Assembly (NCBI RefSeq): GCF_002209565.1
Contig: NZ_NJIH01000007.1
Span: forward strand, 124,001 to 188,000
Direction: 5' to 3'
Origin: Candidimonas nitroreducens
Lineage (GTDB): Bacteria; Pseudomonadota; Gammaproteobacteria; Burkholderiales; Burkholderiaceae_B
DNA length: 64,000 bases
Below the pieces are notes generated by a model that had not been told where the DNA came from, searched no databases, and saw nothing but the letters and a program-made list of their open reading frames with translations. Positions 1 to 7,822 of the stretch are shown piece by piece. A program made the position numbers and the translations under genes. Numbering within the stretch: the first letter of the stretch is position 1; each line of letters opens with the position of its first letter.

Positions 1-1
1 C

Positions 2-106
2 GAGCGCATTCCGCCGCAATCCTACTGGAATCTTTCGGTGCACGACCGCCAGCTCGTCGAAAGCACCGTCCTGAGCCTCATCACCTCGCTGTCCGGCGGC
101 CAATGA
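2..106 (+). CDS. 3' end of an unidentified protein (partial, enters from left edge)
   Basis: An open frame runs in from the left edge and stops with TGA at 104-106, leaving the last 34 residues (ending SLITSLSGGQ). The codons have the GC-rich third positions of the neighbouring genes, so this is probably the true end of a coding region. The fragment holds no motif I recognise and no function is proposed. It converges with the LacI-type gene on the other strand, with 37 bases between the two stops. Confidence 0.5.
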   Translation, partial: ERIPPQSYWNLSVHDRQLVESTVLSLITSLSGGQ

Positions 107-143
107 TCGCGCAAAAGGCAAGGCAACCGGGCCCCGATCGGGC

Positions 144-1208
144 TCAGGACAGCACGACTTTGCTGCTTTCCCGGACAAGCAGCTCGCACGGCACCAGCGT
201 GCGGCTGGCGACAGGCTCGGGCTCGGGGCTCGCGGCAAGCAAGCGCAGCACGGTGCGGGCCGCCTGCTGCCCGATTTCATAGCGGCCCGGCCGCAACGTG
301 GTCAAGGCCGGCTTGAGACTGGCGGCAATCCCGGCACCGCCGAAACCCGCAATCGCACAGTCCGCCGGCAGGCGAACCCCGCAATCGGCAGCGTGCAATA
401 TGGCCCCCGCGGCCATATAGTCATTAGTGAAGATGATGGCCTGTGGGCGCGTATCGCGCGGCCCCGCCTTCAAGGCGGCGATCTCGCGCGCGCCGGCCTC
501 GTAGTCATCGCTTGCATCGGCCCTGCGCACGTCCGGGGCCAGGCCGGCCGCCGCCATGGCTCGGGCGTACCCCTCGGCGCGCTGGGTCGCGCGAAAATCT
601 TCTTCGGCAAAAGGCAGCACGAAGCGCACTCGTTTGGCGCCCTGCTCCAGAAAGTGCCTGGCCAATTCGGTTCCGGCCTCTGCATGAGGAAAGCCGACCT
701 GGTGGAAGGGCCGGCCATCCACAAAGCCCCATGCCTCGACGATGGGAATATTCAACGCGCCCAACATGGCTTCGGCGGCAGGGGTATGGTCGTCGCGCGT
801 CAGTATCAGCGCACTGGGATGCCAGCCCACGAACGCGCGGATCGCATCCTCTTCCAAAGACCGGGAATAGCGTGCATTGGCCAACAGCAGCTGCAGGCCG
901 GAGGCCTGCAGCTCATCGGTCATGCCTTTGACCAGGTCGGCGAATGTCGCGCTGGCAATGTTCTGCATGACCGCGCACACCACGCGCCCGCGCCCCGAAG
1001 CCAGGCCGCCGGCCACCTGGCTCGGTACATAGCCTATGCGCTCGATGATCTCGCGCAGGCGCTCGCGCACGGCCTCGGACACTTTTTCCGGGCTGTTGAA
1101 GTAGCGCGAGACCGTGATGGACGAAACCCCGGCAAGTGCGGCCACGTCGCGGATGGTTCGCGTGCCTGCCTTGCGGCGCGAGGCGCGCCGGCTGCTGGGC
1201 TGGTTCAT
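144..1208 (-). CDS. LacI-family transcriptional regulator, GntR-like
   Basis: Sugar-acid-type repressor of 354 residues. A LacI helix-turn-helix lies at about residues 18-39 (TIRDVAALAGVSSITVSRYF), followed by the hinge region and a periplasmic-binding-protein-like effector domain to the end. Length and layout match the family (about 330-360 residues). Two starts are possible: GTG at 1217 and ATG at 1208. I chose the ATG because AGGTG sits six bases ahead of it. It is divergent from a Bug receptor gene, and the spacer holds a 16-bp palindrome matching the operator known for E. coli GntR. Autoregulation and control of the receptor gene are therefore inferred. The ligand may be gluconate or a related sugar acid; that is inference from the operator and subfamily resemblance only. 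Confidence 0.9.
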   Translation of the reverse strand: MNQPSSRRASRRKAGTRTIRDVAALAGVSSITVSRYFNSPEKVSEAVRERLREIIERIGYVPSQVAGGLASGRGRVVCAVMQNIASATFADLVKGMTDELQASGLQLLLANARYSRSLEEDAIRAFVGWHPSALILTRDDHTPAAEAMLGALNIPIVEAWGFVDGRPFHQVGFPHAEAGTELARHFLEQGAKRVRFVLPFAEEDFRATQRAEGYARAMAAAGLAPDVRRADASDDYEAGAREIAALKAGPRDTRPQAIIFTNDYMAAGAILHAADCGVRLPADCAIAGFGGAGIAASLKPALTTLRPGRYEIGQQAARTVLRLLAASPEPEPVASRTLVPCELLVRESSKVVLS

Positions 1209-1257
1209 GGTTTTCACCTATGGTTCCGTGACGGATAAGAACTTTACACTCTATCCG

Positions 1258-1273
1258 ATGTTAGCGGTAACAT
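1258..1273. promoter_or_regulatory. GntR-type operator palindrome
   Basis: ATGTTAGCGGTAACAT is an inverted repeat with 6-bp arms (ATGTTA/TAACAT) and a 4-bp centre. From memory it has the form of the E. coli GntR operator (ATGTTA-N4-TAACAT). It lies between the GntR-like LacI gene and the divergent Bug receptor gene, next to a possible -35 (TTTACA at 1243-1248), so a bound repressor could block both directions. Confidence 0.7.
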
Positions 1274-1393
1274 AAATATAAGAAAACATGCCGCGGAAAT
1301 ACGCCGGAAAGCCTGGCAGGCAATGCCACCCACCTGTCGAGTGGCAGCGGCTTTGCGGGAGACAGGGCCCACTTTGAATAGGAGACAAACTCA

Positions 1394-2392
1394 ATGAACC
1401 GCCGACAAATGTTGTTCCGCTGCCTTACCAGCCTTGCGGTCTGCGCCATGCTGGACGTACCGCAGGCCGCCGTGGCGCAAGCTTCCGGCGCCTACCCCAG
1501 CCGGCCCATCACGCTGGTGGTGCCCTATCCGCCGGGGGGTGCGGCCGACCAGTTCGCGCGCTCATTGGGCCACGCGCTGGGCGAGCGCCTGGGCCAGTCG
1601 GTGGTGGTCGAGAACCGCCCGGGGGCAAACGGCAATATCGGCTCCGCCTACGTGGCGCGGCGCCAGGCGGCCGACGGCTATACGCTGCTGCTGGGCTCGG
1701 CCAGTACGCTGACGATCAACCCCAATCTGTATGCCGACATAGGCTACGATCCGGTCAAGGACTTGCAGCCGATCACCCTTACCCACCAGATGCCCAACGT
1801 ACTGGTGGTCAGCTCGAAGACCCCGTACAAGCGGGTGGCCGACGTCGTCCGCGCGGCCAAGGCAAACCCTGGCCACATCGCCTTCGGCTCGGCCGGCTAC
1901 GGCAACACCATGCACCTGGCCGGCGTCCTGTTCCAGAGGCAGGCTGGCATCAAGCTGGTGCACGTGCCGTACAAGGGAGGCGCGCCGGCGCTCATGGACG
2001 TGCTGGCCGGCACTATTCCGATGATGTTCAACAACCTGCCGGCGCTGGTGCCGCTGAAAGACAGCGACAAGGTACGCCTGCTGGCCGTGGCCGACACCAA
2101 GCGCTCGCCCGTGCTGCCCAAGGTTCCGACCTTCGCCGAAGAAGGCCTGCCGGGCGTGGTGTCCGTCGTGTGGAACGGCATACTGGTGCGGCGCGGCACG
2201 CCACAAGCCATCGTCGACCGCCTCAACTGGGAAATGGGCAGCATCCTCAAATCACCCGCGTTCCGCCAGCCGCTGGAGGCGCAAGGATACGAAGTCCTGT
2301 CGTCCACCCCCGGCGAGTTCGAAGCCCTGATCAAGAAGGACCTGGCGAACATGCACAAGCTCACCAAAGAAGCGGGCATGAAGATAAATTGA
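1394..2392 (+). CDS. Bug-family tripartite tricarboxylate transporter receptor (TctC)
   Basis: Periplasmic solute-binding protein of 332 residues. An N-terminal signal peptide ends near residue 29 (AAVAQA), then comes the family opening YPSRPITLVVPYPPGGAAD and the conserved VPYKG segment. ATG at 1394 is preceded by AGGAGA. No TctA or TctB membrane gene is nearby, as is usual for the expanded Bug receptors of Bordetella relatives, which probably share transport partners encoded elsewhere. Placed opposite the GntR-like regulator with a shared operator, it probably carries the effector of that regulator, perhaps a sugar acid. The ligand cannot be read from sequence. Confidence 0.92.
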   Translation: MNRRQMLFRCLTSLAVCAMLDVPQAAVAQASGAYPSRPITLVVPYPPGGAADQFARSLGHALGERLGQSVVVENRPGANGNIGSAYVARRQAADGYTLLLGSASTLTINPNLYADIGYDPVKDLQPITLTHQMPNVLVVSSKTPYKRVADVVRAAKANPGHIAFGSAGYGNTMHLAGVLFQRQAGIKLVHVPYKGGAPALMDVLAGTIPMMFNNLPALVPLKDSDKVRLLAVADTKRSPVLPKVPTFAEEGLPGVVSVVWNGILVRRGTPQAIVDRLNWEMGSILKSPAFRQPLEAQGYEVLSSTPGEFEALIKKDLANMHKLTKEAGMKIN

Positions 2393-2471
2393 GCCCGGCT
2401 CGGCGGGCAAGGCGTGGCCCACGCAGGCACCAGCCGGGCCAGGCTGCGCCAAGACGGGCGCTGCCTACAGC

Positions 2472-2570
2472 CTAGAGCGAGTTTGGCTCAAGTGTTTACC
2501 GGGTTTTCGTGGCGCTTGTCTAATGCAATTGCTTCGAAGCATGTAAATACCTGAACTGGAAATGCTCTAG
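2472..2570. repeat. Imperfect palindromic element (MITE/REP-like)
   Basis: CTAGAGC at 2472-2478 and GCTCTAG at 2564-2570 are perfect complements. The pairing continues imperfectly inward to GTTTAC (2494-2499) and GTAAAT (2543-2548); about 19 of 28 arm positions match. The centre includes ATGC...GCAT around GCTTCGAAGC. It lies in the gap between two convergent genes, where small mobile palindromes or bidirectional terminators are often found. Confidence 0.4.
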
Positions 2571-2607
2571 CCTGGCCTGGCGTGGCTTTGGCCGGAATGG
2601 GCCAGGC
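2570..2607 (-). terminator. Possible hairpin after the enoyl-CoA hydratase gene
   Basis: GCCTGGCC (2570-2577) and GGCCAGGC (2600-2607) are complementary, with a 22-base loop region between. The hairpin lies just past the 3' end of the minus-strand catabolic cluster. There is no T-run, so intrinsic termination is uncertain. Confidence 0.25.
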
Positions 2608-2618
2608 CGCGGCGCCGT

Positions 2619-3395
2619 TCAGCGCCCGACGAAGCGCGCCGGCCGCTTTTCCTTGAAGGACGCGACGCCCTCCTGGAAATCGGCCGTCTGCCGGATCTGC
2701 GGCTGGATCAGCGCCTCCATTTCAAGGAACTGGTCGAGGCTGGGCGACAGCGAGAACTGGAACATTTTCTTGGCCATGGCCAGCGCATAGGTCGGCTGCG
2801 CCGCCATGGCCTCGGCGAGTTCCAGCGCCTCGCGCTCGAGCGCATCGTCGGGAACCACACGCGTCACCAGATCCAGCGCGGCAGCCTCTTGCGCCGAGAA
2901 GAAGCGTGTGCTGAACACCAGCTCGCGCGCCCGCGCCATGCCGATGGCGCGCGACAGAAAGAACACCGCGCCCGAATCGGGAGCCAGCCCGCGCCGCGCG
3001 AAAATACACGAAAACTTCGCGGTCTCGGAAGCCACCACCAGATCGCATGCCAACATCATGCTCAGGCCTATCCCGACCGCGATGCCGCGCACCGCGGCAA
3101 TCACCGGCTTCTCGATGTTGTAAAGATTGCGGATCAGGACATGCGCGTTCTGCTGCAGTTGCATGCGCGAGTCCTTTACGTCGCGCGGCGCCATTTTCGA
3201 GACATCGGCACCGGCGCAAAAACTGTCGCCAGCGCCGGTCAACAGCACCGCCCGCACCTCGTCGTCGACATGCGCGCGCAGGAATGCCTCGGCCAATTGC
3301 GCGCGCATGTCGCCGGCCAGCGCATTCTTGCGCTCCGGGCGATTGATCAGTATGTGCGCGACCGCGCCTACGCGCTTGAATTCGATTTCCGCCAT
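2619..3395 (-). CDS. Enoyl-CoA hydratase/isomerase family protein
   Basis: Crotonase-fold protein of 258 residues, last gene of the minus-strand acyl-CoA cluster. The oxyanion-hole segment is DSFCAGAD (residues 57-64), with a second conserved glycine-rich part GIAVGIG (104-110). At the site of the usual hydratase glutamate it reads ARRGLAPDSG (133-142). The motor residue is therefore not a standard Glu but possibly the Asp of PDSG, as in PaaG-like isomerases. ATG at 3395 has GGAG upstream and lies 6 bases after the stop of the ligase gene, so co-transcription is likely. It probably hydrates or isomerises an unsaturated acyl-CoA made by the cluster; the exact substrate is unknown. Confidence 0.88.
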   Translation of the reverse strand: MAEIEFKRVGAVAHILINRPERKNALAGDMRAQLAEAFLRAHVDDEVRAVLLTGAGDSFCAGADVSKMAPRDVKDSRMQLQQNAHVLIRNLYNIEKPVIAAVRGIAVGIGLSMMLACDLVVASETAKFSCIFARRGLAPDSGAVFFLSRAIGMARARELVFSTRFFSAQEAAALDLVTRVVPDDALEREALELAEAMAAQPTYALAMAKKMFQFSLSPSLDQFLEMEALIQPQIRQTADFQEGVASFKEKRPARFVGR

Positions 3396-3401
3396 GTTTG
3401 T

Positions 3402-5654
3402 TTACTCCGCCTTCGCCACCGCTGCGTCTTCGTGCCGTGAACCGGCCGCTGCGGGCGCAGCCGCCACCACCAGCGCATCGACGGCGCACACGCCGCCGCC
3501 GCGCTCGAACAGCATGACCGGATTGAGATCGATTTCGGCGATCTGCCGCGGATACGCCGCCGCCAGTTCGGACACCGCCACCAAGAAGCGCGCCAGCGCG
3601 TCGAGGTCGGCCGGCGCCTGGCCGCGCGCACCGCGCAGGATATCGACGCCCTGCAGGCGCTCGATCATGGCGTGGGCGCCCGCCAGATCCAGCGGCGCCA
3701 GCGCAAACACCACATCGCGCAGCACTTCGACGTAAATGCCGCCGAAGCCCAGCATCACCATCGGGCCGAAATCGGCATCGTTGACCACGCCGACCACCAT
3801 CTCGCGGCCTTGTGTCATCATGCGCTGCACCTGGATGCCTTCGATGCGCGCCTGCGGCGCGTGGCGTCGTACGTTCTGCATGATGCGGTCGTAGGCCGCG
3901 GCTACCTGGGCCTCGTCGGCCAGCCCGAGCGCCACGCCACCGGCTTCGGTCTTGTGCGGGACATCGGGCGACACGATTTTCAGCGCCACGGGAAAGCCGA
4001 TGCGCGCGGCCGCCGCGCGGGCCTCTTGCGGCGTGGCCACCACCGCCTCTTCGGCCATCGACACGCCATAGGCGGACAGCAGCGCACGGGTCTGCGCCGG
4101 ATCCAGCGAGCCGGCCGCGGCATCCAGGGCAATACGCGGAGCAGCCGCCGCGTCCCTTGCGGCGCTACCGGACGCTGCGCCCGCTCGCCGCCAGCGTTCG
4201 ACGAATTCGCGGTGTTCGCAAAGGCGGCGCATCGCATACGCGAAGTCGCCCAGCTGCATGTGCAGGCCGCCGATCTCGCTGAGCAGCTGCATGCCCTCGG
4301 CGGCCGGCTCGCCCGGCGAATGGAACACCAGCGGCCGGCGTCTGGCCTGCAGCATGGGCGCGAGGCGCTCGGCCACATCGCGCACCCGGTTCGAGGTGAC
4401 CATCGAGACGATGATCAGCCCGATGTCGATGCCATCGGCGGCCGACACCAGCTCCAGGATATTCATCAGGGTCTGGCCGCCGTCCTCGACCACGCGCGCG
4501 GTCACGTCCACCGGGTTTTCCGAGGAGCCGTAGTCGGGCACGATGGTGGCGAGCTGCTGCTTGAAGGCCGGTTCCAGCGGCGGCACCTCGAGCCCTTCGG
4601 CCTCGCAGATGTCGGCGGCCCAGCCGCCCGCGCCGCCCGAGGTGGTAATGATGCCGACTTTGCGTCCGGCCGGCTCCATGCCTGCGCTGACCGCCGCGGC
4701 CAGCGCCAGCATCTGTTCAGGACGATCGGCGCGCAGCAGGCCGTATCGTTCGAATGCCGCATCGTAGGCGGTGTCGGCCCCGGTAAGGTGCGCGGTATGC
4801 GAGACCGCGGCGCGCTGGCCGGCGCCCGAACGGCCGATTTTCGCCACGAGCAGCACGATGCCGGCAGCCAGTGCGCGCTGGGCCACGCCGGCAAGCCGTT
4901 CGGGATTGCGGAAGCCCTCGACGAACAGCATGATCGCGCGCGAAGTGCCCAGCGTGATCAGATAATCGACCACCTCGAGCAGCTCCACGTCGGCTTCGTT
5001 GCCGGTCGAGACCAGGTGGCGTATGGGGATGTGCAAGGCGCGCGCCCGGCTGTACAGGGCATAGGCGCTGGCTCCCGACTGCGAGACAATGCTGACGCCG
5101 TGGCGCCGCTCTACCGTGCCGGGCGCCGGCAGGGGCACGACTTCCAGGGTCGGGCTGAAGGTCGCCACCACGCGCGCATCCGCGTCCAGGTAGCCTTCGG
5201 CATTGGGCCCCAGAATACGGATGCCGCTGCGGGCGGCGAACGCGGCGACGTGATCCTGCAGCCGCTCGCCGACCGGCGCGTGGCCGCCGGCGCTGAAGAT
5301 CGCCGCCGCCTTGACGCCGCGCCGCGCACATTGTTCGAGCACGTCCATGACCTGATCGGCCGCCACCGCGATCAGGGCCAGATCCACCGGCTCGGGCAGC
5401 GCATCGACACTCGGGTAGGCGGCCAGGCCCTGGATCTGCTTGCTGCTGGGATTGACCGGATAAACCTTGCCGCTGTAGCCGCCGTCGAGCAGCAGCTTCA
5501 GCAGACGCCCGCGGATCTTGTTGGTGTCCTGCGAGGCGCCGACCAGCGCGACTGCGCGCGGGGCGAATAGGGAAGACAGACTTTCCACCTTGACTTGCTC
5601 CTGTGCTGATACCGGCTCGCCACCGCCTGGCGCGGCCATGTCCGCGGCCCTCAT
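3402..5654 (-). CDS. Acyl-CoA synthetase, ADP-forming type (acetate-CoA ligase/ATP-grasp family)
   Basis: Protein of 750 residues with the fused layout of NDP-forming acyl-CoA ligases. The CoA-binding Rossmann domain lies at about 28-125 (VALVGASQDTNKIRG). The ligase-CoA domains follow, with the phosphohistidine region SHTAHLTG at about 285-292, and a C-terminal ATP-grasp domain (FPVALKIVSPDVPHKTEAGGV and later) covers about 540-740. It forms acyl-CoA from a carboxylic acid with ATP cleavage to ADP, via a phosphorylated histidine. The start ATG at 5654 overlaps the stop of the upstream flavoprotein gene by four bases (ATGA). The open frame extends further upstream, but only inside that gene. 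It is the likely activating enzyme of this catabolic cluster. Confidence 0.9.
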   Translation of the reverse strand: MRAADMAAPGGGEPVSAQEQVKVESLSSLFAPRAVALVGASQDTNKIRGRLLKLLLDGGYSGKVYPVNPSSKQIQGLAAYPSVDALPEPVDLALIAVAADQVMDVLEQCARRGVKAAAIFSAGGHAPVGERLQDHVAAFAARSGIRILGPNAEGYLDADARVVATFSPTLEVVPLPAPGTVERRHGVSIVSQSGASAYALYSRARALHIPIRHLVSTGNEADVELLEVVDYLITLGTSRAIMLFVEGFRNPERLAGVAQRALAAGIVLLVAKIGRSGAGQRAAVSHTAHLTGADTAYDAAFERYGLLRADRPEQMLALAAAVSAGMEPAGRKVGIITTSGGAGGWAADICEAEGLEVPPLEPAFKQQLATIVPDYGSSENPVDVTARVVEDGGQTLMNILELVSAADGIDIGLIIVSMVTSNRVRDVAERLAPMLQARRRPLVFHSPGEPAAEGMQLLSEIGGLHMQLGDFAYAMRRLCEHREFVERWRRAGAASGSAARDAAAAPRIALDAAAGSLDPAQTRALLSAYGVSMAEEAVVATPQEARAAAARIGFPVALKIVSPDVPHKTEAGGVALGLADEAQVAAAYDRIMQNVRRHAPQARIEGIQVQRMMTQGREMVVGVVNDADFGPMVMLGFGGIYVEVLRDVVFALAPLDLAGAHAMIERLQGVDILRGARGQAPADLDALARFLVAVSELAAAYPRQIAEIDLNPVMLFERGGGVCAVDALVVAAAPAAAGSRHEDAAVAKAE

Positions 5655-6670
5655 GGGGCCAATCGGGCACGCCATTGCGCGCGCGCCTCTTCGTATTCGA
5701 TTGCCAGTCGATCCACCAGTTGCGCGGTGCGCGGCACGTCGCCGATCGCCCCTACGCCCTGGCCCGCGCCCCAGATGTCGCGCCAGCGCTTCTGCCGGTC
5801 GCCGCGGGCGCGCACCGCGGCCGCATCGACGACCGGCAGATTGCGCGGGTCGAGGCCGGCCGCGACGATGCTGGCCGCCAGATAATTGGCCGGGATACCC
5901 GAGAAATGCGGCGTGTAGACCACGTCGGCCGCACGCGACTCGACCAGCATCTGCTTGTATGCCGGCACGGCCGACGACTCTTCGGTGGCAATGAAGCGGG
6001 TGCCCATGTAGACCAGATCGGCGCCCATCACCTGCGCCGCGAGTATCGAGCGGCCGTCGCCGATGGCCCCGGCCAGCACCAGCGGGCCGTCGAACCTGCG
6101 CCGCACCTCGCCAAGCAGGGCAAACGGGCTCAGCGCCCCCGCGTGGCCGCCGGCCCCCGCACACACCAGGATCAAGCCGTCGACACCGGCCGCCAGGGCG
6201 CGCTCGGCATGCCGCAGCGAAGTGACGTCGTGGAACACCAGCCCGCCGTAGCCATGCACCGCCCGCACCACTTCGGTCGGCGCCCCCAGGCTGCTGATGA
6301 CCAGCGGCACGCGGTGGCGCACGCAGCTGGCCAGGTCGTCCGCGAGCCGCTGGTTTTCCGCTTTCACCACGAGGTTGACCGCGTACGCCGAGGTGCCGGC
6401 ATAGGCGGCCCCTGCAGCGGCGGCACGCGCACGATGCGCCGCCAGGCCGTCCTCGATGCGCGCCAGCCACTCGTCGAACACCGGCTGCGGCCGCGCATTG
6501 AGCGCCGGCACCGCGCCCAGCACCCCGCTGGCGCATTGGGCGACCACCGTCTCGGGATTGGACACCAGGAACATCGGCGAGCAGATCACCGGCAGGCGCA
6601 GGGAGCCGAGCAAGGAGGCCACCGCCTCGGATTGCGGACGGTCAAGAACGGGTGGAGATACTTGGTTCAC
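5651..6670 (-). CDS. Nitronate monooxygenase-like flavin enzyme (NMO/2-nitropropane dioxygenase family)
   Basis: TIM-barrel FMN protein of 339 residues. The family opening is LPVICSPMFLVSNPETV, the FMN-contacting loops are GAGGHAGAL and LVLAGAIGDGRSI, and the phosphate loop is GADLVYMGTRFIAT. Family members oxidise nitronates, but relatives in fatty-acid clusters act as enoyl reductases or of unknown role. Given the acyl-CoA context, oxidation or reduction of an acyl intermediate is as likely as nitronate detoxification. The start is GTG at 6670, overlapping the stop of the Bug receptor gene by four bases (GTGA), and the end overlaps the ligase start, so the three genes are translationally coupled. 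Confidence 0.85.
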   Translation of the reverse strand: MNQVSPPVLDRPQSEAVASLLGSLRLPVICSPMFLVSNPETVVAQCASGVLGAVPALNARPQPVFDEWLARIEDGLAAHRARAAAAGAAYAGTSAYAVNLVVKAENQRLADDLASCVRHRVPLVISSLGAPTEVVRAVHGYGGLVFHDVTSLRHAERALAAGVDGLILVCAGAGGHAGALSPFALLGEVRRRFDGPLVLAGAIGDGRSILAAQVMGADLVYMGTRFIATEESSAVPAYKQMLVESRAADVVYTPHFSGIPANYLAASIVAAGLDPRNLPVVDAAAVRARGDRQKRWRDIWGAGQGVGAIGDVPRTAQLVDRLAIEYEEARAQWRARLAP

Positions 6671-7656
6671 TGCGCTTTCGCCTTGCCCATTACCTTGGCC
6701 ATGAAGGGCGTCAGGGTCTGGAGCTGCTTGGTGACCTTGGCTTGCATTTCTTGCGGCGAGCCGCCCAGAATTACATAACCATTGTCCAGCAAATACTTCT
6801 TGTTGTCCTGCAGGGCGTGGGCAATGGCCTGGTTCAGCTTTTCCACCACGGCGGCGGGCGTGCCGGCCGGTGCGGCGATACCCGTCCAGGTATCAGCGTC
6901 GTAGTCGGACAGGCCCAGCACTTCGCCGACGGTCGGCACGTCCGGGATCAACGGCAGGCGCTTCGGACTGCCGATCGCCAGGATGCGCACCTTGCCGGAC
7001 TTGACGTTCGGCAAGGCCGAACCGACATACCCGAACATCATCGATACGCGCCCCGCCAGGAAGTCGACCAGAGCCGGGCCGGCGCCCTTGTACGGGACAT
7101 GCAGAATATCGACCTTGGCAGCCTGCTTGAACATCTCGCCGGACTGGTTCAGCGAAGTGCCGACGCCGGCAGAGCCGTAACTCAGCTTGCCCGGATGCGC
7201 CTTCGCGTACGCGATCAATTCCTGCACGTTCTTGAACGGCGAATTGGCGAGCACGGTAAGCACCAGCGGCGCGCCGTTGGTCAGGCCGACGAAGGTAAAG
7301 CTCTTGACGGGATCGTAAGGCAGGTGCGGATAGATGGCCGGGTTGATCACGTGCACGCCGGCAGTCGTATAGAGAATCGTGTAGCCGTCCGGCTCCGCCT
7401 GGGCCACCGTCTCGGCGCCGATGATCGCGCCGGCACCGCCGCGGTTGGTGACCACGATGGGCTGCTTCAGGTACTTGGCCATCGAGTCCGCCATCAGACG
7501 CGCCACGGTATCGGTCGCGCCGCCCGGCGGGAACGGCACCACCAGACGGATCGAGTGGCTGGGATAACCGTCGGCATGGGCCGGTATGACGGCGCCCAAA
7601 CCGAACGCCGACATGGCGATCAACAAGCCGCAGGCGCGGCGTAGAATCGAGAGCAT
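6667..7656 (-). CDS. Bug-family tripartite tricarboxylate transporter receptor
   Basis: Periplasmic binding protein of 329 residues. The signal peptide ends near VIPAHA, followed by the family segment YPSHSIRLVVPFPPGGATD and a VPYKG motif. I place the start at ATG 7656, with AAGGAG nine bases ahead, rather than the longer upstream open frame, which would bury the signal peptide. It is coupled by overlap to the flavoprotein gene downstream and sits in the middle of the acyl-CoA cluster. It probably delivers the acid that the cluster degrades. No transporter membrane subunits are encoded nearby. Confidence 0.9.
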   Translation of the reverse strand: MLSILRRACGLLIAMSAFGLGAVIPAHADGYPSHSIRLVVPFPPGGATDTVARLMADSMAKYLKQPIVVTNRGGAGAIIGAETVAQAEPDGYTILYTTAGVHVINPAIYPHLPYDPVKSFTFVGLTNGAPLVLTVLANSPFKNVQELIAYAKAHPGKLSYGSAGVGTSLNQSGEMFKQAAKVDILHVPYKGAGPALVDFLAGRVSMMFGYVGSALPNVKSGKVRILAIGSPKRLPLIPDVPTVGEVLGLSDYDADTWTGIAAPAGTPAAVVEKLNQAIAHALQDNKKYLLDNGYVILGGSPQEMQAKVTKQLQTLTPFMAKVMGKAKAQ

Positions 7657-7822
7657 CAAGTTCGTCTCCTTGAGAAATTCGGCCCGTGGGCACTTGCTGT
7701 GTGTTGTCTGCCGGCCTCGCCGCACGACGCGGCCGATGGCATATCGATCTTAGGCGGCGGCCGGCGGCCAGGCTTGACGAAGCGGCAAAGGATCGTTCTG
7801 CTTACGCCAATGCCCGCATCGG

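Noticed and set aside
3672-5570. 632-codon plus-strand open frame
   Set aside because: Antisense shadow of the ADP-forming acyl-CoA ligase; the composition is His/Arg/Gly-rich.
5655-6536. Upstream extension of the ligase frame to about 1044 codons
   Set aside because: The extension lies wholly inside the flavoprotein gene and lacks motifs; the ATGA overlap gives a natural start.
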